From positions 434,001 through 498,000 of the forward strand of contig NZ_AQQP01000001.1 of the NCBI RefSeq assembly GCF_002210165.1: DNA of 64,000 nt, in the 5' to 3' direction. The stretch comes from Phaeobacter sp. 22II1-1F12B. GTDB lineage: Bacteria; Pseudomonadota; Alphaproteobacteria; Rhodobacterales; Rhodobacteraceae. This document shows, one piece after another, positions 18,281 to 27,494 of the stretch; within the stretch, counting starts at the first letter, position 1, and each line of letters begins with the position of its first letter. Both the position numbers and the translations under genes were made by a program. Under the pieces are notes generated by a model, which was given only the letters and a program-made list of their open reading frames with translations, did no database searches and was not told the origin of the DNA.

Positions 18281-18922
18281 ATGTCGATGACCGGAAACGA
18301 AGCGAGCCGCCGCACGCGTGAAATTTGCCAGACCGCCCCTATTGTGCCGGTGCTGGTGGTCAAGGACGCCGCGAAAGCGCGGCCTTTGGCCGAGGCGCTG
18401 GTGGCCGGGGGGCTGCCGGTGCTGGAAGTAACTCTGCGCACGCCCGCGGCGTTGGACGTGATCCGCGAGATGGCCCGGGTGAAGGGCGGCATTGTCGGTG
18501 CCGGAACGCTGGTGACGGCAGAGGATGTGCGCGCGGCCAAGGAAGCGGGCGCGACCTTCGGCGTATCGCCGGGCGCAACGGACGAATTGCTCGCGGCCTG
18601 CGAGGCCGAGGGACTGCCGCTGCTGCCGGGGGCGGCGACCGCGACGGAAGCGATGAGGTTGCTGGCGCGGGGCTATGACATGATGAAGTTCTTTCCCGCC
18701 GAAGCCTCGGGCGGGGCACCGGCACTGAAAGCCATCGGCGCGCCGCTGCCTCAGATTTCCTTTTGCCCGACCGGCGGCGTCAGCCTGTCGAACGCGCCGA
18801 GTTATCTTGGCCTGTCCAACGTCGTCTGCGCCGGGGGCAGCTGGGTGGCGCCGGGGGATGCGGTCGAAGCCGGGGACTGGGCGCGGATCGAGACGCTTGC
18901 GAAAGAAGCCAGTACGCTTTGA
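18281..18922 (+). CDS. eda: 2-Keto-3-deoxy-6-phosphogluconate aldolase
   Basis: Eda splits KDPG to pyruvate and glyceraldehyde 3-phosphate, completing the Entner-Doudoroff pathway. The 213-residue protein shows the class I aldolase pattern: PVLVVKDAAKARPLAEALV, the glutamate of LEVTLRTPAAL, GAGTLVTAEDV, GVSPGATDELL and the Schiff-base lysine in MMKFFPAE, followed by CPTGGVSLSNAP. The ATG at 18281 is two bases after the edd stop; a TTG at 18275 inside edd is less likely. Marine Rhodobacteraceae commonly use this route for glucose. Confidence 0.96.
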   Translation: MSMTGNEASRRTREICQTAPIVPVLVVKDAAKARPLAEALVAGGLPVLEVTLRTPAALDVIREMARVKGGIVGAGTLVTAEDVRAAKEAGATFGVSPGATDELLAACEAEGLPLLPGAATATEAMRLLARGYDMMKFFPAEASGGAPALKAIGAPLPQISFCPTGGVSLSNAPSYLGLSNVVCAGGSWVAPGDAVEAGDWARIETLAKEASTL

Positions 18923-18997
18923 TCGTGGCCGCGCAATCTGCGCGTGATTTGGCAGCAATCACAGGTTACGACTTGGGGAACGAGTGTTGGAGTCTTC

Positions 18998-19750
18998 ATG
19001 CCGAGATTTGCCGCGAACCTGTCGTTGCTGTTTACCGAGTTTCCCTATCTGGAAAGATTCGAAGCGGCGGCCCGGGCGGGATTCCGGGCCGTGGAAATCC
19101 TGTTTCCCTATGAGTTCCCGGCTGGGGAAACCCGGCGCGCGCTGATCTCGAACGATCTCGAACTGGTTCTGATCAATGCGCCGCCGCCGAATTACACCGG
19201 CGGGGAGCAGGGGTTTGCGGGTGTGCCGGGAGGCGAGGCGCGGTTCCAGTACGATATGCGCCGGGTCATGCGGTTTGCCGGGGAGTTCCACCCCGGCGTG
19301 ATCCACCTGATGTCGGGGTACAGCGAGGACCCGGCGGCGGTGGATGTATTGGTGCAGAACCTGCAATGGGCGGCGGATATGGCGCCGATGCAGCAATTCA
19401 CCATCGAACCGCTGAACCGCACCGACCAGCCGGGCTATGTGTTGAGCGATTTCGACCTTGCGGCGGAGGTTCTCGCACGGGTGGGGCGCGACAATGTCGG
19501 GCTGCAGTTCGATACCTATCACGCGCAGGTCATCCATGGCGATGCGCTGGCGGTCTGGGACCGGGTTGCGCCACTGGTGCGCCATGTGCAGATCGGCGAT
19601 GTGCCGGGCCGGGTCGAGCCCGGCGGCGGCCATTTCGATTTCCGTGGGTTTTTCGAGATGCTGGACGCGACCGGCTATGCGGGCTGGGTCAGCGCCGAAT
19701 ATCACCCGAGGACGAAACTGACCAAGGACAGCCTTGGCTGGATGCGGTAG
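18998..19750 (+). CDS. hyi: Hydroxypyruvate isomerase-like TIM-barrel protein
   Basis: The 250-residue protein belongs to the Hyi/OtnI group of xylose-isomerase-like TIM barrels. Recognisable parts are MPRFAANLSLLFTEFPYLERF at the start, AVEILFPYEFPA, the metal-ligand glutamate in FTIEPLNRTDQPGY, LQFDTYHAQ with Asp and His, HVQIGDVPGR, and the second catalytic glutamate in SAEYHPR. Hydroxypyruvate-tartronate semialdehyde isomerisation is the family activity; OtnI-type 2-oxo-tetronate isomerase is an alternative. It follows eda on the same strand after 75 bp. The ATG at 18998 is chosen because the family starts at PRFAANLS. Confidence 0.85.
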   Translation: MPRFAANLSLLFTEFPYLERFEAAARAGFRAVEILFPYEFPAGETRRALISNDLELVLINAPPPNYTGGEQGFAGVPGGEARFQYDMRRVMRFAGEFHPGVIHLMSGYSEDPAAVDVLVQNLQWAADMAPMQQFTIEPLNRTDQPGYVLSDFDLAAEVLARVGRDNVGLQFDTYHAQVIHGDALAVWDRVAPLVRHVQIGDVPGRVEPGGGHFDFRGFFEMLDATGYAGWVSAEYHPRTKLTKDSLGWMR

Positions 19751-19751
19751 C

Positions 19752-19810
19752 GGGGGCTCTGCCCCGTCCGCTGGCGCGGACTCCCCGGGATATTTTCAGA
19801 CCCAAAGAAG
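19752..19810. repeat. Interspersed inverted repeat, copy C (convergent junction hyi/polA)
   Basis: This shorter copy consists of a GGGGCTCTGCCCC hairpin (19753-19765) and, in inverse order to copy B, CCCCGGGATATTTT followed by CAGACCCAAAGAA at 19797-19809. Only one arm of the long inverted repeat remains. It fills the 63 bp between hyi and polA and ends a few bases before the polA stop codon. Confidence 0.65.
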
Positions 19811-19813
19811 GGA

Positions 19814-22618
19814 TCAGTGCGCTTCGGCCCAGTTCTGTCCGCGACCCGCATCGACGGTCAGCGGTACGGCGAGATCGACCGCCGGGAGGGCGGCGGATTC
19901 CATGACCTCGCGGGCTTTTTCGATGGTCTGGTCGACATGGTCGTCGGGGACTTCGAAGAGCAGTTCGTCATGGACCTGCAGCAACATGCGGGCGGGCAGA
20001 TCTTTCAGCGCGGCGGGCATCCGGGTCATGGCGCGCCGGATCACGTCGGCGGCGGTGCCCTGGATCGGGGCGTTTATCGCGGCGCGGCGGGCGAACCCGG
20101 CATGCGGGCCCTTGGCATTGATTTCGGGCGTGTGGATCTTTCGGCCGAAGAGGGTTTGGACGTAGCCGCTGTCCTTGGCGAACTGGATGGTGTCATCCAT
20201 ATAGGCGCGGATTCCGGGGAAGCGTTCGAAGTAACGGTCGATGAAGCCCTGCGCCTCGGCCCGCGGGATGCGCAGGTTGCGGGCGAGTCCGAAGCCGGAG
20301 ATGCCGTAGATCACGCCGAAGTTGATCGCCTTGGCCTGACGGCGGATGTCTGGGGTCATTTCATCGAGCGGCACGTCGAACATTTCCGACGCGGTGAGCG
20401 CGTGGATGTCGATGCCGTCGGCAAAGGCCTGTTTGAGTTCCGGGATGTCGGCGATATGGGCGAGGATGCGCAGCTCGATCTGGGAATAGTCGAGCGAGAG
20501 CAGGGTGTTGCCCGGCTCGGCGATGAAGGCTTCGCGGATGCGGCGGCCTTCATCGGAGCGGACCGGGATGTTTTGCAGGTTGGGATCGTTGGAGGAGAGG
20601 CGGCCGGTGTTGGCGCCGGTGATGGAATAGGAGGTGTGTACGCGGCCGGTGTCGGCGTTGATGTGGTTCTGCAGCGCGTCCGTGTAGGTCGATTTCAGCT
20701 TTTGTAGCTGGCGGTAGTCGAGCACGCGGGCGGGGAAGTCATGCAGGGTGGCCAGGTCTTCGAGCACATCGGCGGGGGTGGACCACTGGCCGGTCTTGGT
20801 TTTCTTGCCGCCCTCGAGGCTCATCTCTTCGAACAGGATCGCGCCGACCTGTCCGGGGGATTGCACGTTGAATTCGTGACCGGCGAGTTCGTAAAGCTCG
20901 GCCTCGAGCCCGGCCATTTTCTGCGAAAAGGCGTTGGACATGCGCGAGAGCGTGTCGCGGTCGACCTTGATGCCGTGCATCTCCATCTGCGCGAGGACCG
21001 GGACCATCGGGCGTTCCATGGTCTCGTAGACGGTGGTGACGCGGGCGCGGTGCAGCTGGGGTTTGAAGGTCAGCCAGAGGCGCAGGGTGATATCCGCATC
21101 CTCGGCCGCGTAGGGGGTGGCATCCTCGATCGGGACCTTGTCGAAGGTGATCGCGGATTTTCCGGTGCCGAGCAGCGGTTTGATCGGGATCGGCGTGTGG
21201 TTGAGATAGCGTTCGGAGAGGACATCCATGCCGTGGTTATGTTCGCCCGCATGGAGCGCGTAGGACATCAGCATGGTGTCGTCGATCGGCGCGATGTCGA
21301 TGCCGTTGCGGGCAAAGATCTTGGCGTCGTATTTCATGTTCTGGCCGATCTTGAGGATCGCGGGATCCTCGAGCACCGGTTTCAGCAGGTCGAGCGCCTC
21401 TTGCAGGGGGATCTGGCCGTCGAGCAGGCCGTCGGAGCCGAAAAGATCGTCGGCCTTGCCATCCTTGTGGGTCAGCGGAATGTAGCAGGCATGGCCGGGG
21501 TCGACGCAGAGCGAGATGCCCACCAGATCGGCGGTCATTTCATTGAGACCGGTGGTTTCCGTATCGACGGCGACATAGCCGCGTTCGCGGATGCGTTCGA
21601 TCCAGGTTTCCAGCGCGGCGGTGTCGGTGACGCAGTCATGCCGGGCCTTGTCGAAGGCGGGCATTTCCGGTGCGTCCTCACCGGGTTGTTCGGCGGGCGG
21701 TTCTGGGATGGTCGGGGCCTCGACATCGAGCTTGTCGGCGATGCGTTTGGTCAGCGTGCGGAATTCCATGCGCGTCAGGAACTCCATCAGCTTTTCCGCG
21801 TCCGGGTCGCGGACTTCGAGATCGTCGAGGGTGAAGGTAAGCGGCGTCTCGCAATCGAGCTGGACGAGCTTTTTCGACAGTTCGATCTGTTCGCGCATGT
21901 CGATAAGGGTCTGGCGGCGCTTGGGCTGCTTGATTTCTTCGGCGCGGTCGAGAAGGGATTCGAGATCGCCGAATTCGTTGATCAGGAGCGCGGCGGTCTT
22001 GATGCCGATCCCGGGCGCGCCGGGCACGTTATCGACCGAATCCCCGGCGAGCGCCTGCACATCCACCACGCGGTCGGGGAAGACACCGAATTTCTCAAAG
22101 ACGCCGTCGCGGTCGATGCGCTTGTTCTTCATCGCGTCGAGCATTTCGACGCCGTCGCCGACAAGCTGCATCAGGTCCTTGTCGGAACTGATGATCGTCA
22201 CCCGGCCGCCAAGGTCGCGGGCCTGGCAGGAAAGGGTGGCGATGATGTCGTCGGCCTCGTAACCTTCCATTTCCTCGCAGGCGATGTTGAAGGCGATGGT
22301 GGCCTCGCGGGTGAGGGGGATCTGCGGGCGCAGGTCCTCGGGCATGGCTTCGCGGTTGGCCTTGTACTGGTCGTACATGTCATTGCGGAAGGTATGGCTG
22401 CCCTTGTCGAAGATCACCGCCACATGGGTCGGCGCATCGGGGCCGGTGCTCTCTTCGACATAGCGTTGCAGCATGTTGCAAAAGCCCGAGACCGCGCCGA
22501 TGGGCAGGCCGTCGGATTTGCGGGTCAGCGGCGGCAGTGCATGATAGGCGCGGAAGATAAAGGCGGACCCGTCGATCAGGTGCAGATGACATCCCTTGCC
22601 GAATTGCGTCTTGGTCAC
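19814..22618 (-). CDS. polA: DNA polymerase I
   Basis: PolA fills gaps and removes Okazaki primers. The 934-residue protein is complete: a 5'-3' exonuclease (LHLIDGSAFIFRAYHALPPL to about residue 290), an intact proofreading domain (YVAVDTETTGLNEMTADLVG) and a family A polymerase with motif A LLSLDYSQIELRILAH, motif B RRQAKAINFGVIYGIS and motif C LLQVHDELLFEV. A GTG start at 22618 preceded by AAAGGGGG is chosen; the ATG-started frame extends 64 unlikely residues upstream. It is divergent from the M20 gene and converges on hyi. Confidence 0.97.
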   Translation of the reverse strand: MTKTQFGKGCHLHLIDGSAFIFRAYHALPPLTRKSDGLPIGAVSGFCNMLQRYVEESTGPDAPTHVAVIFDKGSHTFRNDMYDQYKANREAMPEDLRPQIPLTREATIAFNIACEEMEGYEADDIIATLSCQARDLGGRVTIISSDKDLMQLVGDGVEMLDAMKNKRIDRDGVFEKFGVFPDRVVDVQALAGDSVDNVPGAPGIGIKTAALLINEFGDLESLLDRAEEIKQPKRRQTLIDMREQIELSKKLVQLDCETPLTFTLDDLEVRDPDAEKLMEFLTRMEFRTLTKRIADKLDVEAPTIPEPPAEQPGEDAPEMPAFDKARHDCVTDTAALETWIERIRERGYVAVDTETTGLNEMTADLVGISLCVDPGHACYIPLTHKDGKADDLFGSDGLLDGQIPLQEALDLLKPVLEDPAILKIGQNMKYDAKIFARNGIDIAPIDDTMLMSYALHAGEHNHGMDVLSERYLNHTPIPIKPLLGTGKSAITFDKVPIEDATPYAAEDADITLRLWLTFKPQLHRARVTTVYETMERPMVPVLAQMEMHGIKVDRDTLSRMSNAFSQKMAGLEAELYELAGHEFNVQSPGQVGAILFEEMSLEGGKKTKTGQWSTPADVLEDLATLHDFPARVLDYRQLQKLKSTYTDALQNHINADTGRVHTSYSITGANTGRLSSNDPNLQNIPVRSDEGRRIREAFIAEPGNTLLSLDYSQIELRILAHIADIPELKQAFADGIDIHALTASEMFDVPLDEMTPDIRRQAKAINFGVIYGISGFGLARNLRIPRAEAQGFIDRYFERFPGIRAYMDDTIQFAKDSGYVQTLFGRKIHTPEINAKGPHAGFARRAAINAPIQGTAADVIRRAMTRMPAALKDLPARMLLQVHDELLFEVPDDHVDQTIEKAREVMESAALPAVDLAVPLTVDAGRGQNWAEAH

Positions 22619-22812
22619 GTTGGCCCCCTTTGGTCGGTTATTGGCCGAGTTATCCCGTATCGGCGCGCGAGGGGCAATCGCTGATCTTGCGCATTGCGAC
22701 GGCTTGCCGGGGGTGTTCGCGCCACAGGCGGGCCGGGGCCCTGCCTTGGGGCTTGTGTCGGGGCGCGGGACGCGGTCACTTGTCGGGGTAAGGCAACGCG
22801 TGTGAGGCAAAG

Positions 22813-24102
22813 ATGGAAGCGAGCGACAAGACCCGGATCATGAAAGCGGTGGATGCGCTTTTTGACGAGGAGGTCGCGTTTCTGGCGGAGCTGACCTCGC
22901 ACCCGTCGACGCGGGGCAATGAGCAGAGCGCACAGGATTTCATCGCGGGCGAGTTGTATGCGCGCGGCTACGAGGTCGACCGTTGGCAGGTGAAGGTCGA
23001 GGATATCCGCGACATGCCGGGCTTTTCGCCGGTGATCGGCAATTACGAGGACGCGGTGAACGTGGTGGGGACCCGGCGGGCCAGTTCGGGTGGTGCCTCG
23101 CTGATCCTGAACGGGCATGTGGATGTGGTGCCCGAGGGGCCTCTCGACATGTGGGATACGCCGCCTTTCGAGCCGCGCATCGACGATGGCTGGATGTATG
23201 GGCGCGGCGCGGGGGACATGAAGGCGGGGATCGCGTCGAACCTGTTTGCGCTGGATGCGCTGCGTGATTGCGGGCTGGCACCGGCGGGGGACGTGTTTTT
23301 TCAGTCGGTGGTCGAAGAGGAATGCACCGGAAACGGGGCGCTGGCCTGCCTGCAACGGGGCTATCGGGCGGACGCGGCGCTTATCCCTGAACCGTTCGAT
23401 GAAATGCTGGCCAGTGCGCAGCTTGGGGTGATCTGGTTTCAGGTGCATCTGCGGGGCATGCCAACCCACGTCGCCTATGCGGGTGAGGGGGCCAATGCCA
23501 TTGAGGCGGCGATCCCGATCATCGCCGCCCTGCGCGAGATGGAGGAACGCTGGAACGGGGCCGAGCACCGGCATAGCGCCTATGAGCATGTCCACCATCC
23601 GCTAAACCTGAACATCGGTAAGATCGAAGGTGGAGACTGGGCGAGTTCGGTGCCCGCGTGGTGCGTGCTCGACCTGCGGATGGGGATATTTCCGGGTCAG
23701 GATATTGAAAGTTGCAAAGCCGAGATCGAGACGGTCATTCATGAGGCCGCACAGAAAAACGCATTTCTTCGCAACAGCTTGCCGGATGTGATCTATCACG
23801 GATTCCATGCCGAGGGCTATGCGCTGGGCGAAGACGGCAGCGACAGGGCAAAACGCGCGATCAGCGCGCTTGAGGCGGCGCATGACGGGGTGAATGGCAC
23901 GGGATTGAAACAGGTGTCGCTGACTGCAACAACCGATGCCCGGTTCTTTGGCCTTTACGCGGATACGCCTGCGCTGGTCTACGGGCCGGTTTCCGAGGCG
24001 ATCCACGGGTTCAACGAACGGGTCGAGTTGGAAAGTATGCGGCGTGTGACGCAGGCCACGGCGCTGTTCATCGCGAACTGGTGCGGGCTGGAGCGCCTTT
24101 AA
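22813..24102 (+). CDS. M20-family amidohydrolase (ArgE/DapE type)
   Basis: A 429-residue zinc-dependent deacylase or peptidase. Metal and catalytic residues are visible in LILNGHVDVVPEGP (His, Asp), YGRGAGDMKAGIAS (bridging Asp), VVEEECTGNGAL (catalytic and ligand Glu) and the C-terminal EAIHGFNERVEL (His). The dimerisation domain insert with FQVHLRGMPTHVAYAGEG lies in the middle. The substrate could be an N-acyl amino acid such as acetylornithine or succinyl-diaminopimelate, but the neighbours do not help to decide it. It is divergent from polA. Confidence 0.85.
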   Translation: MEASDKTRIMKAVDALFDEEVAFLAELTSHPSTRGNEQSAQDFIAGELYARGYEVDRWQVKVEDIRDMPGFSPVIGNYEDAVNVVGTRRASSGGASLILNGHVDVVPEGPLDMWDTPPFEPRIDDGWMYGRGAGDMKAGIASNLFALDALRDCGLAPAGDVFFQSVVEEECTGNGALACLQRGYRADAALIPEPFDEMLASAQLGVIWFQVHLRGMPTHVAYAGEGANAIEAAIPIIAALREMEERWNGAEHRHSAYEHVHHPLNLNIGKIEGGDWASSVPAWCVLDLRMGIFPGQDIESCKAEIETVIHEAAQKNAFLRNSLPDVIYHGFHAEGYALGEDGSDRAKRAISALEAAHDGVNGTGLKQVSLTATTDARFFGLYADTPALVYGPVSEAIHGFNERVELESMRRVTQATALFIANWCGLERL

Positions 24103-24240
24103 AACGCCATTAGCGTGCGATGTGAATGCCACACTGATGCGGGAAAGGATTTTGCGCCTTCACCCTAGGGGCGGTGTTTATATAACGAAGACTAAGCCCT
24201 TTTCCCGGCTTCATTCTCGCGGATTTCGAGGTTGTTCAGT

Positions 24241-27105
24241 TTGAGATTCGATACACGAACGGCGAATGTCGGCATCCTGATCGTCTGTGTTCTGACGACG
24301 CTTGGGGTTTACCGCTTTGTGTCGGATCAACGGACCTATGGGGCCACGGAAGATTTTGCCGCGATCACGGCCTATCATCGGGACGCATTGCAGAACCGGA
24401 TGAATTCCTGCCGTTCGGCGCTTGCCGGGGTTGCCGGGTTGTTTTCAGGTTCACAAACGGTCGAACGGGCCGACCTGCGACGATTCATGTCCGAAATGTC
24501 GATCCGGGATTACCTGCCGGGCATTCTGGGCCTTGGCTATATCGAGCAGGTGGCGCGCGAAGATCTGGATGCCTTTATCGCCGAGGCGGCGGCGCATGGG
24601 CAGCCGAACCTGCAGGTCCATCCGGACACGGGCGCCGATCCGCTTTTCATCGTTAAGTATATCGAACCGCAGGATGAGAATGCGGATGCCATCGGGCTTG
24701 ATCTGAATTTCGAGGAAACCCGCCGCAGAACGGCAGTTACCGCCCGCGATTCAGGGACGCCCCTGATGACGCCAAGCCTGAAACTTGTGCAGGATGGGAT
24801 CGGCCAACCGGGCTTCCTATTGTTGATGCCGCTGTACTGGCCAGACATGGAGACAAACACGCTGGATCAGCGGCGCGCCGCGTTTCGTGGCTGGGTCTAT
24901 ATGCCTTTCATCGGGGAGAGCTTTCTTTCCGGTCTGACGAGCCTTGAACATCACGAGTTCGAGTTCCGCGTGTTCGAGAGTTCCGTCGTGGCGCCCGAGC
25001 ATCTGATCTATGACTCGGCTCCCGAAGGGTTCGACCGGGAGGCGGCGAGGTTCCAGCAGGTCGAGCGGATCGCAGCTTTTGGCCGGACATGGACGATCGA
25101 ATGGTCCAGCAGTCAGCACTATGAGGCGGCGCAGAATGACTATTTCGATCTGATTATTCTCTTGTCGGGTCTGGTGCTTACGTCGCTTATCGGTTTCCTC
25201 CTTTGGACGATCTCGCGGCGGGAACAGGTGATCACGCAGCAGGTCATCGAGAAGACCCATGCGCTGAAAACCCGCGAAGAGGAAAACCGGGCGATCATCG
25301 AAAATGCCGTCGTCGGTTTTGTCACGATCGACGGCGACCACCGCGTGATCCGCTGCAACGAGATCGCTTACAAGATCATGGGGAAATCCCGGGCCGACGT
25401 GTCTGGTGCGAGAATCGCGGATGTGGTGCCCGAGTTGGAAGCCGTGCCGGAAGCGGATGAGATCCAGAATGTCACGGTCGAGGATGGCGCGCGGATATTG
25501 GGCGTTGGCAAGCGGCACTGGAAAACCGCCGAGGGCGCGGATCGCACCACATTCATCCTGCGTGACATCACCGCTCTGGAACGCGCGCATGAGCAGGTCG
25601 CGGAAACCGAACGGCGCTGGGACTTGGCGTTGCGCGGAGCCGAAATTGGTGTTTTCGACATTAATCTCGAAACCGGTAAGTCCGTGGTCTCCGCTAGCTG
25701 GCGACGGCTGATGCAGATCGACGAAGCCATGGACAGCGATACCATGCAGGAGCAGTTCATGGCCCGGGTGCATCCGGATGATCTGCCTGCGGTGCTGGCC
25801 GCCGACCGGGCCTGTATCAAGGGAGAGACCGACCGGTCGCTGTCGCTTTACCGTCTGAAAACCCCGGAAGGCAATTGGCGCTGGATGCGGTCGGACGCGG
25901 TTGTGGTTGATCGCAACGTGAACGGACGGGCGATGCGGCTTGTCGGGGCGCAGACCGATGTAACCGAAGAGCTTTTGGCGCAGGCGTCGCTACGCAACAG
26001 CGAGGAACGGTTCCGGCTGATCTTTTCCAGCGCGCCCATCGGCAATGCGGTCGTCGATGTGAATGGCCATTTCACCATGGTGAACGAAGCGCTCTGCCAC
26101 ATGGTTGGCTACAAGAAGGACGAGATGGAAGGTGGGCGCAATTTCGTGCACCTGATTTCGCGCGAGGATTGTGAGCGGATTATTCCGGAGGTTGCGCGGC
26201 TGAAGGCCAGCGGCGCGCATTCCTTTGAAACGGAATGCCAGATCGTCCGCAAGGACGGGTCGAAATTCTGGGGTATGGTCGATGTCGGCTGGACTCATGA
26301 CGACCAGATCGACGAGGACATCTATATCATGCAGATCGGTGACATCACCGAGAAGAAGCATGTGGAGAAGATCAAGAGCGAGTTCGTCGCGACGGTGAGC
26401 CACGAGCTTCGCACGCCGCTGACGGCGATCCGCGGGGCGCTGGGGTTGCTTGAGGCATCGACGGCGGAATACATCACGCCGGCGGCCAAGCGGCTTTTGG
26501 GCATGGCGCAGTCCAACGCGGAACGGCTGATCGGGCTGGTCAGCGATATCCTTGACATGGAACAGATCGAATCCGGTCGAATGAATTTCAATTTCTCCGA
26601 AGAAATGGTGTCGGAGGTCATGAAGGACGCCGAAAGCCAGATGCTGTGCTATGCGGACAATCTGGGCGTCACCCTGCAATTCGATCCGCCGGAAGAGGAC
26701 TGCACCATCTATACCGATACCGCGCGGATTGCGCAGGTTTTCGACAACCTCGTTTCAAACGCGTGCAAGTTCTCGGAGAGCAAGGGCACGGTTCACGTCA
26801 AGGCCGAGGTTCGGGGCGAAGACGTGCTGTTCTCGGTGCGCAACCGGGGTCGTGGCGTGCCGGATTCCTTCCGTACCAAGATCTTCCAGCCGTTTTCGCA
26901 GGTCGACAGCACAGACACGCGCGAAAAGGGGGGTACGGGGCTTGGGCTGAGCATCTGCAAGCGGATGATCAACCACATGGGCGGCGAGATCGGCTATGAA
27001 AGTGAGCTGGGCGAAGAGACGGTGTTTTGGTTCACGATGCCACGGTATCTGAGAGATTCTCAAAATGATAACAGTGCGCTTGTCTCTACGGCAGCGAATG
27101 GTTAG
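24241..27105 (+). CDS. CHASE-PAS-PAS-PAS sensor histidine kinase
   Basis: A membrane sensor kinase of about 954 residues. A first membrane helix (VGILIVCVLTTLGVYRFV) is followed by a periplasmic CHASE domain (FAAITAYHRDALQNRM through RGWVYMPFIGESF) and a second helix (LIILLSGLVLTSLIGFLLW, about residue 310). Three PAS domains follow at roughly 350-450, 465-585 and 590-715. The HisKA motif VSHELRTPLTAIRGALGLL has its histidine near residue 721, and a HATPase domain closes the protein (LVSNACKFSES, GTGLGLSICKRM). The start is a TTG at 24241, nine bases after GAGG; an in-frame TTG at 24232 is possible. The signal is unknown. Confidence 0.9.
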   Translation: MRFDTRTANVGILIVCVLTTLGVYRFVSDQRTYGATEDFAAITAYHRDALQNRMNSCRSALAGVAGLFSGSQTVERADLRRFMSEMSIRDYLPGILGLGYIEQVAREDLDAFIAEAAAHGQPNLQVHPDTGADPLFIVKYIEPQDENADAIGLDLNFEETRRRTAVTARDSGTPLMTPSLKLVQDGIGQPGFLLLMPLYWPDMETNTLDQRRAAFRGWVYMPFIGESFLSGLTSLEHHEFEFRVFESSVVAPEHLIYDSAPEGFDREAARFQQVERIAAFGRTWTIEWSSSQHYEAAQNDYFDLIILLSGLVLTSLIGFLLWTISRREQVITQQVIEKTHALKTREEENRAIIENAVVGFVTIDGDHRVIRCNEIAYKIMGKSRADVSGARIADVVPELEAVPEADEIQNVTVEDGARILGVGKRHWKTAEGADRTTFILRDITALERAHEQVAETERRWDLALRGAEIGVFDINLETGKSVVSASWRRLMQIDEAMDSDTMQEQFMARVHPDDLPAVLAADRACIKGETDRSLSLYRLKTPEGNWRWMRSDAVVVDRNVNGRAMRLVGAQTDVTEELLAQASLRNSEERFRLIFSSAPIGNAVVDVNGHFTMVNEALCHMVGYKKDEMEGGRNFVHLISREDCERIIPEVARLKASGAHSFETECQIVRKDGSKFWGMVDVGWTHDDQIDEDIYIMQIGDITEKKHVEKIKSEFVATVSHELRTPLTAIRGALGLLEASTAEYITPAAKRLLGMAQSNAERLIGLVSDILDMEQIESGRMNFNFSEEMVSEVMKDAESQMLCYADNLGVTLQFDPPEEDCTIYTDTARIAQVFDNLVSNACKFSESKGTVHVKAEVRGEDVLFSVRNRGRGVPDSFRTKIFQPFSQVDSTDTREKGGTGLGLSICKRMINHMGGEIGYESELGEETVFWFTMPRYLRDSQNDNSALVSTAANG

Positions 27106-27338
27106 GAAATATCCACGTAAGGGAGCGCAACTTTTGTAATATCCAGCCGTCAGAGTTTATTGGATTGTTTTGAACTTTTCCAATTTTTGACATTATCTGG
27201 ACCCCAAATTGCGCTCTTGGTCGGTTAGTCCGGCTCAAAGGCAATTGATCGGTTATTTTAGGTTTGTTGGTCTCCAAGCATAAAAATGTGACGGTGAAGA
27301 AATCACCGACCGCCGCAGAGGACAGGGGCAGGAATCGC

Positions 27339-27494
27339 ATGAACTTTTACAAGTTCGTCCCCGGACAAGGTGCCGCCATTCTGGCTGCTGCCCTGTTTGT
27401 CCTTATCGGCAGCGGCCCATTTGCACCGGGGGCAAGTTTTTGGAGCAAAGAAACGGGTAGCGTGTTTACGCCTATCCTTTTAGTGAGCATATGA
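27339..27494 (+). CDS. Small single-pass membrane protein coupled to a histidine kinase
   Basis: A 51-residue open frame, MNFYKFVPGQGAAILAAALF and onwards, with one hydrophobic segment (AAILAAALFVLIGSGPF) and a mildly hydrophobic end. Its TGA overlaps the ATG of the next kinase gene in an ATGA unit, and AGGACAGGGGCAGGA precedes its ATG. Both argue for real translation and coupling. I recognise no family. It could be a small accessory subunit for the kinase, or merely a leader peptide. Confidence 0.4.
   Translation: MNFYKFVPGQGAAILAAALFVLIGSGPFAPGASFWSKETGSVFTPILLVSI

Noticed and set aside
20741-22684. 647-codon plus-strand open frame opposite polA
   Set aside because: Antisense shadow of polA, which is complete with all motifs.
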